A stretch of DNA of 7,033 bases from JAKEHZ01 sp035280505 (GTDB lineage: Bacteria; Acidobacteriota; Blastocatellia; RBC074), in NCBI GenBank assembly GCA_035280505.1, contig DATEFT010001111.1, positions 1 through 7,033 of the forward strand. The letters run 5' to 3'. The translations under genes and the position numbers were made by a program. The notes below the pieces were generated by a model, which was not told where the DNA came from, made no database searches, and saw nothing but the letters and a program-made list of their open reading frames with translations. Every line of letters starts with the position of its first letter. Position 1 is the first letter of the stretch. Of this stretch, positions 1 through 5,871 are shown piece after piece.

Positions 1-1
1 T

Positions 2-3000
2 CTAGAAGGAGTAGCGGAGTGCGAACTGAAGCGTCCGCTCGCCTCCCTTGGCGGTTAACTTTCCGAAAGTGTTGGTGCCCGGGACCAGGTCGATCCCGGA
101 TGCCGTCCCGGCATTGAAGTCATAGACGCCGCTTCCAGTGGCTCCACCCAGGTTGGGATGATTGAGCCAGTTGAAGGCTTCGGCGCGGAACTGAAGCCGG
201 TGCTTCTCCGTGATCGCGAAATCCTTGAAGAGCCCGAGATTATGGTTCTGGAATCCAGGACCATAGATCAGGTTTCGGGTCTTCTGGGTTGAGATGGTTC
301 CCGCCGCCGGAAGAGTCGCATTCACAAAGAACCAGCGGTTGGTATCGGTGCCTGAACTGGAGAATTTATGATCAGTTTGCACATCACCGTTCAGGAGATA
401 GAACTGCCGGCCGCTCCCCGATCCGACGCCCGCCTGATCCCCACCAAACGTGAGCGAGAAAGGCACGCCGCTCTGGAATTGTGAGATCGCGCTGACGGCC
501 CAGCCTCCCAGCAGTTTGCCGGACAGGCGGGAGCGATCCTTGAAGAACGGCAACTCGTAAACGGCATTTAACACCAGCACGTGGCGCCGATCGAAGGTCG
601 AAGGTCCCCAGAGCGTGCTGGCGTCGAAAGCATTGGCGATCACGTCGCGTTGCGCCGAACCGTCGTCCGAAGATTTGGAGTAGGTGTAAGCGGCGCCGAA
701 GAGCAAGCCCTTCGTGAATCGACGATTCGCGCCGATCTGGAGGCCATGATACATGGAGTTGGCGTCATTATTGGTTACCCGAATGACTCCAAACCCTTTA
801 TATGGCCGCAGAGCGTTTTCATTCACCAGCGGATTGGCCTGCTTGGTGCCGACCGCCAACTGGTTGATGTTGCGTTCGCGTTGCGCATGCAACCCGCGAC
901 GTCCGACATATCCGACTTCCAAAGTCGTGTTGAAGCCGATTTCGCGCTCCAACGAGAAGTTCCAGGTCCAGGACTCGGGAACTTTGAAGTCCCGGTCTTG
1001 CGAGGTGATGGGCAGCGGGAAGGCGGTGAAGCCCGTACTGCTGTTGCCGCCCGGATTGTCGACATCGCCGCCGCTGACTGAGACCGTCGGTTGCAACGGC
1101 GGATTGCCGCCCAAAAAGACGGAATCGCTGACTCCGAGGCGCGTTAAGAAACGTCCGACGCCGGCCCGGATCGCCATCTTGTCGCTGAGCCCGTACGCGA
1201 TCCCGAGACGTGGTTGGAAGTTGCCGTAGTGGATCTTGGAATACTCCTTGTCCGCGCCACGGAACATGAAGTCGAATTCTCCGGTCGACGCAATCCCGAC
1301 TCTTCCCTTCGCCGCGTCCGGCCACCCGTTACCGGGGATGACCAGGCCGTTATAGAGTGAGCGCAGGTTCCTCGGGTCGCTCGTGATGTTTCCGGTAACC
1401 GGATCGATCGTGGCTGCATTCGCCGGATTGTAGGAGTCCTGGTCGAAGACCACCATATTTCCCCACAGGCTATAGTAGGGTTGGATGATGGTGTGTCGCA
1501 CGCCGTATTCCAGCCGCAGTTTCGGCGTCGCTTTCCAGGAGTCCTGGACGAACCATTCGTACATGTTGCCGCGATAGGGCGTGTAGGATCTGGCCCCGAT
1601 CTCGGCATAGGTGTCGAAGAGCCCGATCGCCATGTTGCCGATGGCGGAGCCGGTCCCGTTCGCCGTCGAATTGCTGAAGACAAATCGACCGTTCTGATTG
1701 TTCGTCCCGCCGGGAATGCCCGAGACGTTGATCTGGTCGAAGTCGTTTTGACCGGAACGCTCGAAATAGCCGCCGAATTTGAGCGTGTGGCTGCCGCGAA
1801 CGTTGGTCCAGTTGTTGGTCAACTGGTAGATCGGACCGGTCGATTGCGACGGATACGGGCCTCCATCCAGCGCCGGCATGTCGGTAATGCCGAGACCGTC
1901 GACGGTCGGAATCTTGTCAAAGATCTCTTTGTTGGTGGGAAAGATATAATTGTAGTTGATCCCGTAGTTGCTGCGTTGATACCGGTTGCCCGACGTGTCC
2001 ACCGAGATGAAGACCTGATCTCGGCTGCCGGCGACCAGGACCTCGCTGATCCAGTTCGGCGAAACCGTCCAGGTCCAGCCGATCGAGGCCGTCTGGTTCG
2101 GGCGGTCGATGATCTGTGGCGCGCGATCCGTATTGGATCGGAAGGCGCTGACATCGACGAAATGATAGAGACTCATCCGATATTTGAGTTGATGTTTCTC
2201 GCTCGGATAGAAATCGATCGAGAGGGTGTCCTTGCGTTGATCCGTGCGAGTCGGCCGGCTCTGAAAGAAATTGTGGCCGCTCGAATCTAAGAAGCCCGGG
2301 ATCGGTTCGGGATAGGCTCGCAAGAGCGCCAGGCCGTTCGGGCTCAATCGTGGATCGTTGAGCGGAATCTTGTTGAGGACTCCGTTATCGCTGAAGCAGG
2401 CGGCCGTATTAGTGGCATCGCAAATACCGGATTTCTGCGGGTCCCGGAGGTAGGCCGTATACCCGAGCCGGGGGTTGTAGAAGGGGTTCGACACGTTCGC
2501 ATTGACCTCGCTGAAATCGCCCTGGCGCATCTTCAAGGTCGGGACGCGGATTGCAATGTTGTCCGTGGAGCGTTGTTTGACCCATTCCTGTCCCCACAGC
2601 CAGAAGAGTTTGTTGCGGTCCTTGTTGAATCTGGTTCCGGGGATGATGACCGGGCCGCTCAGGCTGTAACCGAATTGATTGAAGCGGAACGGACTCGGCC
2701 GGCAGGCATCGATCTTGGGATTGTTCTCGCAGGTCGGGTCCGGGTTGGGGCTCTTGTTGCGAGTCCAGGTGTTGGCGTTGAAGGCGGAGTTCCGCATGAA
2801 GTCGAAGAACGTGCCGTGGAAATCCTGCGTCCCGCTCTTGGTCACGATCCGGACCTGGCCGCCGGAAGCCCGCCCGTATTCGGCGTTGTAGTTGGCCGTC
2901 AGGATCTGGACCTCCTGGGTCGATTCGATATCGGCCACCCCGATGCTGGTGCCGTTCGAACGGGTCCGAACGCCGACCGCCCCGTCATAGGTGATCAGCA

Positions 3001-3595
3001 TGTCCTGGGTCCGCCCGCCGTTGATGTTCATGCCGCCGGTCGTCAGACCGAAGTTGAAACTGCCCAGCGCGTTGTTGCTGTTGACTCCGGGTTTGAGAAT
3101 CGACAGAAACAGCGGGTTGCGCCCGTTGAGCTGCAGATATTGAATCTGCTTGCCCTCGATCAGTTTGCCGACCGTCGCCGTCTCGGTCTGGACCGTGGTG
3201 GTCGTGGCCGTGACGTTGACCACGTCCGTCAACTGGCCCGGATCGAGCTGGACGTCGAGGCTGGCCGGAAGGTTCGGATCCAGTTTCTTGTTGGTCTCCC
3301 GGTATAGTTTGAATCCGTTGGCCTCGACCGCGATCGTATAGAGGCCCGGGGGCAGTTGCGTGATGACGTAATAGCCTTCACTGTTAGTATTGGCCGTCCG
3401 TTCAAAATTTCTGGTTTCGCTCTTGATCGTGACCTTGGCGTTGGCGACGACTCCACCGGCCTGGTCTTTGACGAAGCCGGAAATTTGCGTATTGTCAGAT
3501 TGGGCGAAGCTCGTGATTGAAAAGCCCAGGGTCAGGATCATAGCCAGGATCCAGCCCGGGGGATTCACAATCAATCTTCTTCTTCTGGTACTCAT
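2..3595 (-). CDS. TonB-dependent receptor, Oar-like, with N-terminal carboxypeptidase-regulatory-like domain
   Basis: This is a complete outer-membrane receptor of 1197 residues. Residues 1-31 form a signal peptide: an RRRR n-region, a hydrophobic core from about W15, and likely cleavage after SFA. Residues 38-119 resemble the carboxypeptidase-regulatory-like beta-sandwich, including EGYY and LPPGLYTIAVEANGF. Residues 131-264 look like the plug, with LNGRN, NINGGRTQDM, YDG and NAEYGRASGGQVRIVTKSG. The rest is beta-barrel, ending in RYSF; a terminal aromatic residue is typical for Bam-dependent insertion. I see no clear TonB box, which is common in this class. The family takes up or binds large substrates with TonB-ExbBD energy; the ligand cannot be told from sequence. 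Four cysteines form two close pairs (289/298 and 392/400), probably loop disulfides. The ATG at 3595 is supported by the signal peptide and an AGGAAGGA site. The stop TAG lies at the window edge, so nothing downstream is visible. Confidence 0.93.
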   Translation of the reverse strand: MSTRRRRLIVNPPGWILAMILTLGFSITSFAQSDNTQISGFVKDQAGGVVANAKVTIKSETRNFERTANTNSEGYYVITQLPPGLYTIAVEANGFKLYRETNKKLDPNLPASLDVQLDPGQLTDVVNVTATTTTVQTETATVGKLIEGKQIQYLQLNGRNPLFLSILKPGVNSNNALGSFNFGLTTGGMNINGGRTQDMLITYDGAVGVRTRSNGTSIGVADIESTQEVQILTANYNAEYGRASGGQVRIVTKSGTQDFHGTFFDFMRNSAFNANTWTRNKSPNPDPTCENNPKIDACRPSPFRFNQFGYSLSGPVIIPGTRFNKDRNKLFWLWGQEWVKQRSTDNIAIRVPTLKMRQGDFSEVNANVSNPFYNPRLGYTAYLRDPQKSGICDATNTAACFSDNGVLNKIPLNDPRLSPNGLALLRAYPEPIPGFLDSSGHNFFQSRPTRTDQRKDTLSIDFYPSEKHQLKYRMSLYHFVDVSAFRSNTDRAPQIIDRPNQTASIGWTWTVSPNWISEVLVAGSRDQVFISVDTSGNRYQRSNYGINYNYIFPTNKEIFDKIPTVDGLGITDMPALDGGPYPSQSTGPIYQLTNNWTNVRGSHTLKFGGYFERSGQNDFDQINVSGIPGGTNNQNGRFVFSNSTANGTGSAIGNMAIGLFDTYAEIGARSYTPYRGNMYEWFVQDSWKATPKLRLEYGVRHTIIQPYYSLWGNMVVFDQDSYNPANAATIDPVTGNITSDPRNLRSLYNGLVIPGNGWPDAAKGRVGIASTGEFDFMFRGADKEYSKIHYGNFQPRLGIAYGLSDKMAIRAGVGRFLTRLGVSDSVFLGGNPPLQPTVSVSGGDVDNPGGNSSTGFTAFPLPITSQDRDFKVPESWTWNFSLEREIGFNTTLEVGYVGRRGLHAQRERNINQLAVGTKQANPLVNENALRPYKGFGVIRVTNNDANSMYHGLQIGANRRFTKGLLFGAAYTYSKSSDDGSAQRDVIANAFDASTLWGPSTFDRRHVLVLNAVYELPFFKDRSRLSGKLLGGWAVSAISQFQSGVPFSLTFGGDQAGVGSGSGRQFYLLNGDVQTDHKFSSSGTDTNRWFFVNATLPAAGTISTQKTRNLIYGPGFQNHNLGLFKDFAITEKHRLQFRAEAFNWLNHPNLGGATGSGVYDFNAGTASGIDLVPGTNTFGKLTAKGGERTLQFALRYSF

Positions 3596-3600
3596 TTGAA

Positions 3601-3608
3601 TCCTTCCT
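3601..3608 (-). promoter_or_regulatory. Ribosome binding site of the TonB-dependent receptor
   Basis: On the minus strand the sequence AGGAAGGA ends 5 nt before the ATG at 3595. It is a strong Shine-Dalgarno match and fixes the start just ahead of the signal peptide. It lies 8 nt downstream of the foot of the 3617-3641 hairpin, so folding of that hairpin could affect ribosome access. Confidence 0.8.
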
Positions 3609-3616
3609 GTATTAAG

Positions 3617-3641
3617 GCGAGAGTGTCGCCGACACTCCCGC
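3617..3641 (-). repeat. Leader hairpin / 17-bp dyad GAGTGTC-gcc-GACACTC
   Basis: A perfect 7-bp inverted repeat (3621-3627 with 3631-3637) has a 3-nt centre. Pairing extends outward to 3617/3641, giving an 11-bp arm with one imperfect position (3620/3638). That position is A-C on the plus strand but G-U in receptor-sense RNA, so the full stem forms only in the receptor transcript. It ends 8 nt before the Shine-Dalgarno site. It may be an mRNA leader hairpin, a repressor operator, or a short dispersed palindrome; the sequence alone does not decide. Confidence 0.6.
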
Positions 3642-3642
3642 G

Positions 3643-3648
3643 ATTATT
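3643..3648 (-). promoter_or_regulatory. Possible proximal -10 box (AATAAT) for the receptor gene
   Basis: Minus-strand AATAATCGCGGG gives a 5/6 match to the sigma70 -10 box followed by a GC-rich stretch, as at the two plus-strand -10 candidates in this window. No -35 is convincing: the hexamer at 17-bp spacing is TTCTGG (2/6). If it is real, the start site falls near 3636, inside the 3617-3641 dyad, and the 3659-3670 palindrome covers the -35/spacer region. That would read as an operator layout. The upstream promoter at 3850-3878 is the better candidate. Confidence 0.25.
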
Positions 3649-3658
3649 ATTTCAGGGC

Positions 3659-3670
3659 TCTGGCGCCAGA
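3659..3670. repeat. 12-bp perfect palindrome TCTGGCGCCAGA
   Basis: The sequence TCTGGCGCCAGA is its own reverse complement with no spacer, a form more typical of a protein-binding site on DNA than of an RNA hairpin. In RNA only a 4-bp stem with a GCGC loop could form. It sits between the two larger hairpins upstream of the receptor gene. No regulator family is recognised from the site. Confidence 0.4.
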
Positions 3671-3685
3671 AAATGGGTTGATAGG

Positions 3686-3712
3686 TCACCGGCTGATCGG
3701 TTCAGCCAGTGA
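3686..3712 (-). repeat. Leader hairpin TCAC-x-GGCTGA / TCAGCC-x-GTGA
   Basis: Arms 3686-3696 and 3702-3712 pair over 11 positions around a 5-nt loop. Ten are Watson-Crick. The odd one (3690/3708) is C-A on the plus strand but U-G in receptor-sense RNA, the same asymmetry as in the 3617-3641 hairpin. The outer GTGA arm (3709-3712) can instead pair with the following TCAC (3717-3720), so two mutually exclusive folds are possible. No U-tract follows in the receptor direction, so it is not a standard intrinsic terminator. Confidence 0.55.
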
Positions 3713-3716
3713 GGGC

Positions 3717-3779
3717 TCACGAATTAAAACGGAAGTAGGTAGGTAGTCCTTGATCCCAGCAAAAAGAGATTGTGCTCAT
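3717..3779 (-). CDS. Possible 20-codon leader peptide upstream of the receptor gene
   Basis: A minus-strand ATG at 3779 opens 20 codons (MSTISFCWDQ..., ending ...FRFNS) and stops with TGA at 3717-3719. It lies inside the leader predicted from the 3850-3878 promoter. An AAGG that could serve as Shine-Dalgarno site lies 9 nt upstream and falls within the 3' arm of the 3786-3813 inverted repeat. The stop is next to the 3686-3712 hairpin. The peptide has no run of one amino acid of the kind seen in classical attenuators. An ORF this short can occur by chance, so translation is unproven. Confidence 0.2.
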   Translation of the reverse strand: MSTISFCWDQGLPTYFRFNS

Positions 3780-3785
3780 CAGAGT

Positions 3786-3813
3786 TTGCCTTGGCGAATT
3801 GTTTACAAGGCAA
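3786..3813 (-). repeat. 8-bp inverted repeat TTGCCTTG-N12-CAAGGCAA
   Basis: Perfect 8-bp arms lie at 3786-3793 and 3806-3813 with a 12-nt spacer. The arm centres are 20 bp apart, about two helical turns, which suits a dimeric DNA-binding protein. If the distal promoter is used, it would instead be an RNA hairpin whose 3' arm covers the AAGG ahead of the possible leader peptide. Both readings are inference. Confidence 0.45.
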
Positions 3814-3849
3814 GTTAATTTTGACTATTTGTCACCTCAGATGTCGCGA

Positions 3850-3878
3850 ATTATCTGATTGGTTTAACCCGGAGTCAA
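3850..3878 (-). promoter_or_regulatory. Sigma70-like promoter for the TonB-dependent receptor (TTGACT-N17-GATAAT)
   Basis: On the minus strand, TTGACT (3878-3873, 5/6) and GATAAT (3855-3850, 5/6) are separated by exactly 17 bp. This is the best promoter match in the intergenic region. Transcription would start near 3843 and give a leader of about 245 nt before the receptor ATG, carrying all the hairpins described here. Its -35 lies 8 bp from the -35 of the plus-strand candidate, so the two promoters would be back to back. Confidence 0.5.
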
Positions 3879-3886
3879 GTGTATGT

Positions 3887-3915
3887 TGGTCAGTTGAAGC
3901 GATTTGCGCTATGAT
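3887..3915 (+). promoter_or_regulatory. Sigma70-like promoter for dapD (TGGTCA-N17-TATGAT)
   Basis: TGGTCA (3887-3892, 4/6) and TATGAT (3910-3915, 5/6) lie 17 bp apart. The -10 is followed by CGCGCC, a GC-rich discriminator, and GCGC flanks it on both sides. A start near 3922 gives a leader of about 48 nt before the dapD ATG. The -10 lies inside the region that a TTG start at 3904 would make coding, which argues for the later ATG at 3970. Confidence 0.45.
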
Positions 3916-3946
3916 CGCGCCGGCCCAAGCCGATTCCGTGATCTTT

Positions 3947-3973
3947 ATGAAATCAAAAGACGAAAAACCATGA
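3947..3973 (+). CDS. Possible 8-codon mini-ORF overlapping the dapD start (ATGA)
   Basis: ATG at 3947 opens an 8-codon frame (MKSKDEKP). Its TGA at 3971-3973 overlaps the dapD ATG at 3970-3972 in an ATGA junction. dapD has no strong Shine-Dalgarno site of its own, so terminating ribosomes could restart there. The mini-ORF also lacks a clear ribosome binding site, and such a short frame may be chance. Confidence 0.15.
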   Translation: MKSKDEKP

Positions 3974-4806
3974 TCTCAAAACTCCAATCTCAAATTGATT
4001 CGCTTTCGGCGCTCCCGACGATCGATCGGGAGGAAGGATTAGAAGTCTTTACTCGATTCAAAGAGGCGCTCAACCGCGGCGAGATTCGCGCCGCGAGCCG
4101 CGAGCGCAGCGGCCAGTGGATCGTCCACGAGTGGGTCAAGCGTGGAATCCTGCTCGGCTTCAGGATCAGCGAACTGGCCGACTACTCGATCGACGACAAT
4201 TTTCGATTCTTCGACAAGGATACTTATCCGACCAAAAGATTGACGATCAATGACGGGGTGCGTATTGTGCCTGGTGGGTCGACGGTCCGGGATGGCGCCT
4301 ATCTGGGTCGTGGGGTGACGATGATGCCGCCCGCCTATGTCAACGTCGGCGCTTACGTCGATGACGGCACCATGATCGATTCGCACGCTCTGGTCGGGTC
4401 TTGCGCCCAGGTCGGCAAGCGCTGCCACATCAGCGCGGCCGCGCAGATCGGCGGCGTCCTCGAACCCATCGGCGCGCTGCCGGTGATCATTGAAGATGAA
4501 GTGCTGGTCGGCGGGAACTGCGGAATCTATGAGGGCGCGATTGTGCGCCGGCGTGCGGTGCTGGCCTCCGGCGTGATCCTGACCGGTTCGACGCCCCTCT
4601 TCGACGCGGTCCGCGGTGAATTCTACCGCCGTGACGACGACAAACCGCTCGAAGTGCCGGAGGGCGCCGTGGTGGTCCCCGGTTCCCGCGCCATCATGAG
4701 CGGGCCGGCCAAGGATTGGGGGCTCTCGGTCTATGCGCCCATCATCATCAAATACCGCGACGACAAGACCGAAGGTTCGGTAAAACTGGAAGATTGGCTG
4801 CGGTAA
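3970..4806 (+). CDS. dapD: 2,3,4,5-tetrahydropyridine-2,6-dicarboxylate N-succinyltransferase (DapD)
   Basis: DapD transfers succinyl from succinyl-CoA to tetrahydrodipicolinate, the first step of the succinylase branch of diaminopimelate/lysine synthesis in the cytoplasm. The 278-residue product is close to the 274 of E. coli DapD. Residues 1-100 are the helical N-terminal domain, with the family-like SGQWIVHEWVKRGILLGFRI at 47-66. From about 98 the left-handed beta-helix follows: PGGSTVRDGAYLG, MMPPAYVNVGAYVDDGTMID, VGSCAQVGK, IGGVLEP and IIEDEVLVGGNCGIYEG. D137 in GTMID matches the catalytic Asp141 of the E. coli enzyme. The frame is open back to a TTG at 3904, but the ATG at 3970 gives the usual family start and lies downstream of the likely promoter. 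A Shine-Dalgarno site is weak or absent. dapE follows 37 nt downstream on the same strand. Confidence 0.95.
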   Translation: MISKLQSQIDSLSALPTIDREEGLEVFTRFKEALNRGEIRAASRERSGQWIVHEWVKRGILLGFRISELADYSIDDNFRFFDKDTYPTKRLTINDGVRIVPGGSTVRDGAYLGRGVTMMPPAYVNVGAYVDDGTMIDSHALVGSCAQVGKRCHISAAAQIGGVLEPIGALPVIIEDEVLVGGNCGIYEGAIVRRRAVLASGVILTGSTPLFDAVRGEFYRRDDDKPLEVPEGAVVVPGSRAIMSGPAKDWGLSVYAPIIIKYRDDKTEGSVKLEDWLR

Positions 4807-4814
4807 GTTATAAT
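4786..4814 (+). promoter_or_regulatory. Possible internal promoter for dapE (consensus TATAAT)
   Basis: A perfect TATAAT at 4809-4814 starts 2 nt after the dapD stop codon and is followed by CGCCCC. The -35 is poor: CTGGAA at 17-bp spacing, within the end of dapD (3/6). A start near 4821 would leave about 23 nt before the dapE ATG, with no Shine-Dalgarno sequence in it. This would allow dapE and the small gene after it to be expressed partly apart from dapD. Confidence 0.35.
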
Positions 4815-4843
4815 CGCCCCTCGACTCTGATCTGAACATACTT

Positions 4844-5851
4844 ATGAACATTTTCGAATTCACTCGAGAGTTGATGGAGATCGAATCCCTCTCATGGCAT
4901 GAGGGCGCCGCCGGGCGCTGGCTTCGCGACTATCTGGCGGACGCCGGATTTGAGGTCAGCACCCAGCCGGTGACCGATGATCGGGTCAATGTCCATGCGC
5001 GGCTCGGCGATCCGCTCGTCACCTTCTCCTCGCATTTCGACACGGTGCCGCCCTTCATCGGGTTTACCGAAGATGAGCAGACCATCTACGGCCGGGGCGC
5101 CTGCGATGCCAAGGGGATCATCGCGGCCCAGATCTTCGCCGCCAAAAAATTGAAGGATGAGGGCGTCGATAATATCGGGTTGCTCTATCTGGTCGGTGAA
5201 GAGGACGGCAGCGACGGCGCGAAGGCGGCCAACCGGATTCCGAACCGCAACCGGTACCTGATCAACGGCGAGCCGACCGAGAGCCATCAGGCGATCGCGA
5301 CCAAGGGCGTCCTCCGGGTGATCATCGAGGCCAGCGGCCGGGCGGCCCATTCCGCCTATCCCGAGATGGGAGAGTCGGCGATCGAGAAACTGATCGAGAT
5401 CCTCAATGACATCCGGCGGGCTGAATGGCCGGCGGATGCCGAACTCGGTTCGACCACCTGCAACATCGGAATCATCAGCGGCGGGAGAAAGGTCAATGTC
5501 ATTCCGGATTTCGCCGCGTCGGAACTGATGTTCCGCGTGGTCGGCTCTCCCGACGAAGTCTTCGCCCGATTGGAGGAGGTCGTGGCCGGACGCGCCGAGA
5601 TCAAGCGCGGACTCTCATTCAATCCGGTCCGGACCCATACCGTCAAAGGCATGAATATTCAGACCAGCGTCGTCCGGTTCGGAACGGATATTCCCTTTTT
5701 ATCGAACTGGGGCACTCCGCTGCTCTATGGACCCGGGTCCATTCACGACGCTCATACCGCTCGCGAACAGATTCGCAAACAGGATCTGTTGAATGCCGTG
5801 GAGACCTACGCCCAGATGGCGCGAGTCCTGCTCGCCGCCGATCAAAAATGA
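4844..5851 (+). CDS. dapE: M20-family metallohydrolase, probable succinyl-diaminopimelate desuccinylase (DapE)
   Basis: M20/ArgE-DapE enzymes use two zinc ions to cleave an N-acyl amide; DapE releases succinate from N-succinyl-LL-diaminopimelate in lysine and cell-wall precursor synthesis. All core motifs are visible. H64 and D66 lie in SSHFDTVPP, bridging D88 in GRGACDAKG, the E119-E120 pair in GEEDGSDGA, E143 in GEPTES, and the last zinc ligand is probably H304 in HTARE. Residues about 155-265 form the dimerisation (lid) domain, with GRAAHSAYP including H169. At 335 residues it is shorter than E. coli DapE (375). The GEEDGS and HTARE motifs also fit ArgE- or LysK-type deacylases, so the substrate is inferred mainly from dapD next door. 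The ATG at 4844 begins a normal M20 N-terminus but has no obvious Shine-Dalgarno site. The next gene starts 20 nt after its stop. Confidence 0.85.
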   Translation: MNIFEFTRELMEIESLSWHEGAAGRWLRDYLADAGFEVSTQPVTDDRVNVHARLGDPLVTFSSHFDTVPPFIGFTEDEQTIYGRGACDAKGIIAAQIFAAKKLKDEGVDNIGLLYLVGEEDGSDGAKAANRIPNRNRYLINGEPTESHQAIATKGVLRVIIEASGRAAHSAYPEMGESAIEKLIEILNDIRRAEWPADAELGSTTCNIGIISGGRKVNVIPDFAASELMFRVVGSPDEVFARLEEVVAGRAEIKRGLSFNPVRTHTVKGMNIQTSVVRFGTDIPFLSNWGTPLLYGPGSIHDAHTAREQIRKQDLLNAVETYAQMARVLLAADQK

Positions 5852-5859
5852 AATGAGAT

Positions 5860-5863
5860 GGAG
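5860..5863 (+). promoter_or_regulatory. Ribosome binding site of the 89-residue protein gene
   Basis: GGAG lies 8 nt before the ATG at 5872, just past the dapE stop. It is the clearest Shine-Dalgarno site in the dap cluster, and it supports both the reality and the start of the small gene. Confidence 0.65.
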
Positions 5864-5871
5864 TTAAGTTA

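Noticed and set aside
1481..2290. Long plus-strand ORF (269 aa) opposite the receptor gene, with similar ones at 581-1081 and 2573-3307
   Set aside because: They lie entirely antisense to an unbroken, well-supported receptor CDS, show no recognisable domain, and fit the shadow frames expected in GC-rich coding sequence.
3735..3746. (GTAG)x3 short tandem repeat
   Set aside because: Three 4-bp units are within chance expectation and have no linked feature.
3904..3969. N-terminal extension of dapD from a TTG at 3904
   Set aside because: The extra 22 residues are not part of the usual DapD N-terminus and overlap the likely -10 box; the ATG at 3970 gives normal family length.
3596..3969. A known lysine riboswitch or T-box in the divergent region
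   Set aside because: The plus-strand leader of dapD is too short for one, and no T-box or lysine-aptamer core was recognised on either strand.
3770..3973. 67-aa plus-strand ORF upstream of dapD
   Set aside because: It would run through the candidate promoters, has no Shine-Dalgarno site and no recognisable sequence. Only its last 8 codons, from the ATG at 3947, are kept as a possible coupling mini-ORF.
4039..4863. 274-aa minus-strand ORF opposite dapD
   Set aside because: It is antisense to clear DapD motifs, has low-complexity Asp/Arg/His-rich composition and no ribosome binding site.
5425..5856. 143-aa plus-strand ORF overlapping dapE in another frame
   Set aside because: It lies within the M20 CDS in a shifted frame, is Arg-rich with no motif, and has no start signal.
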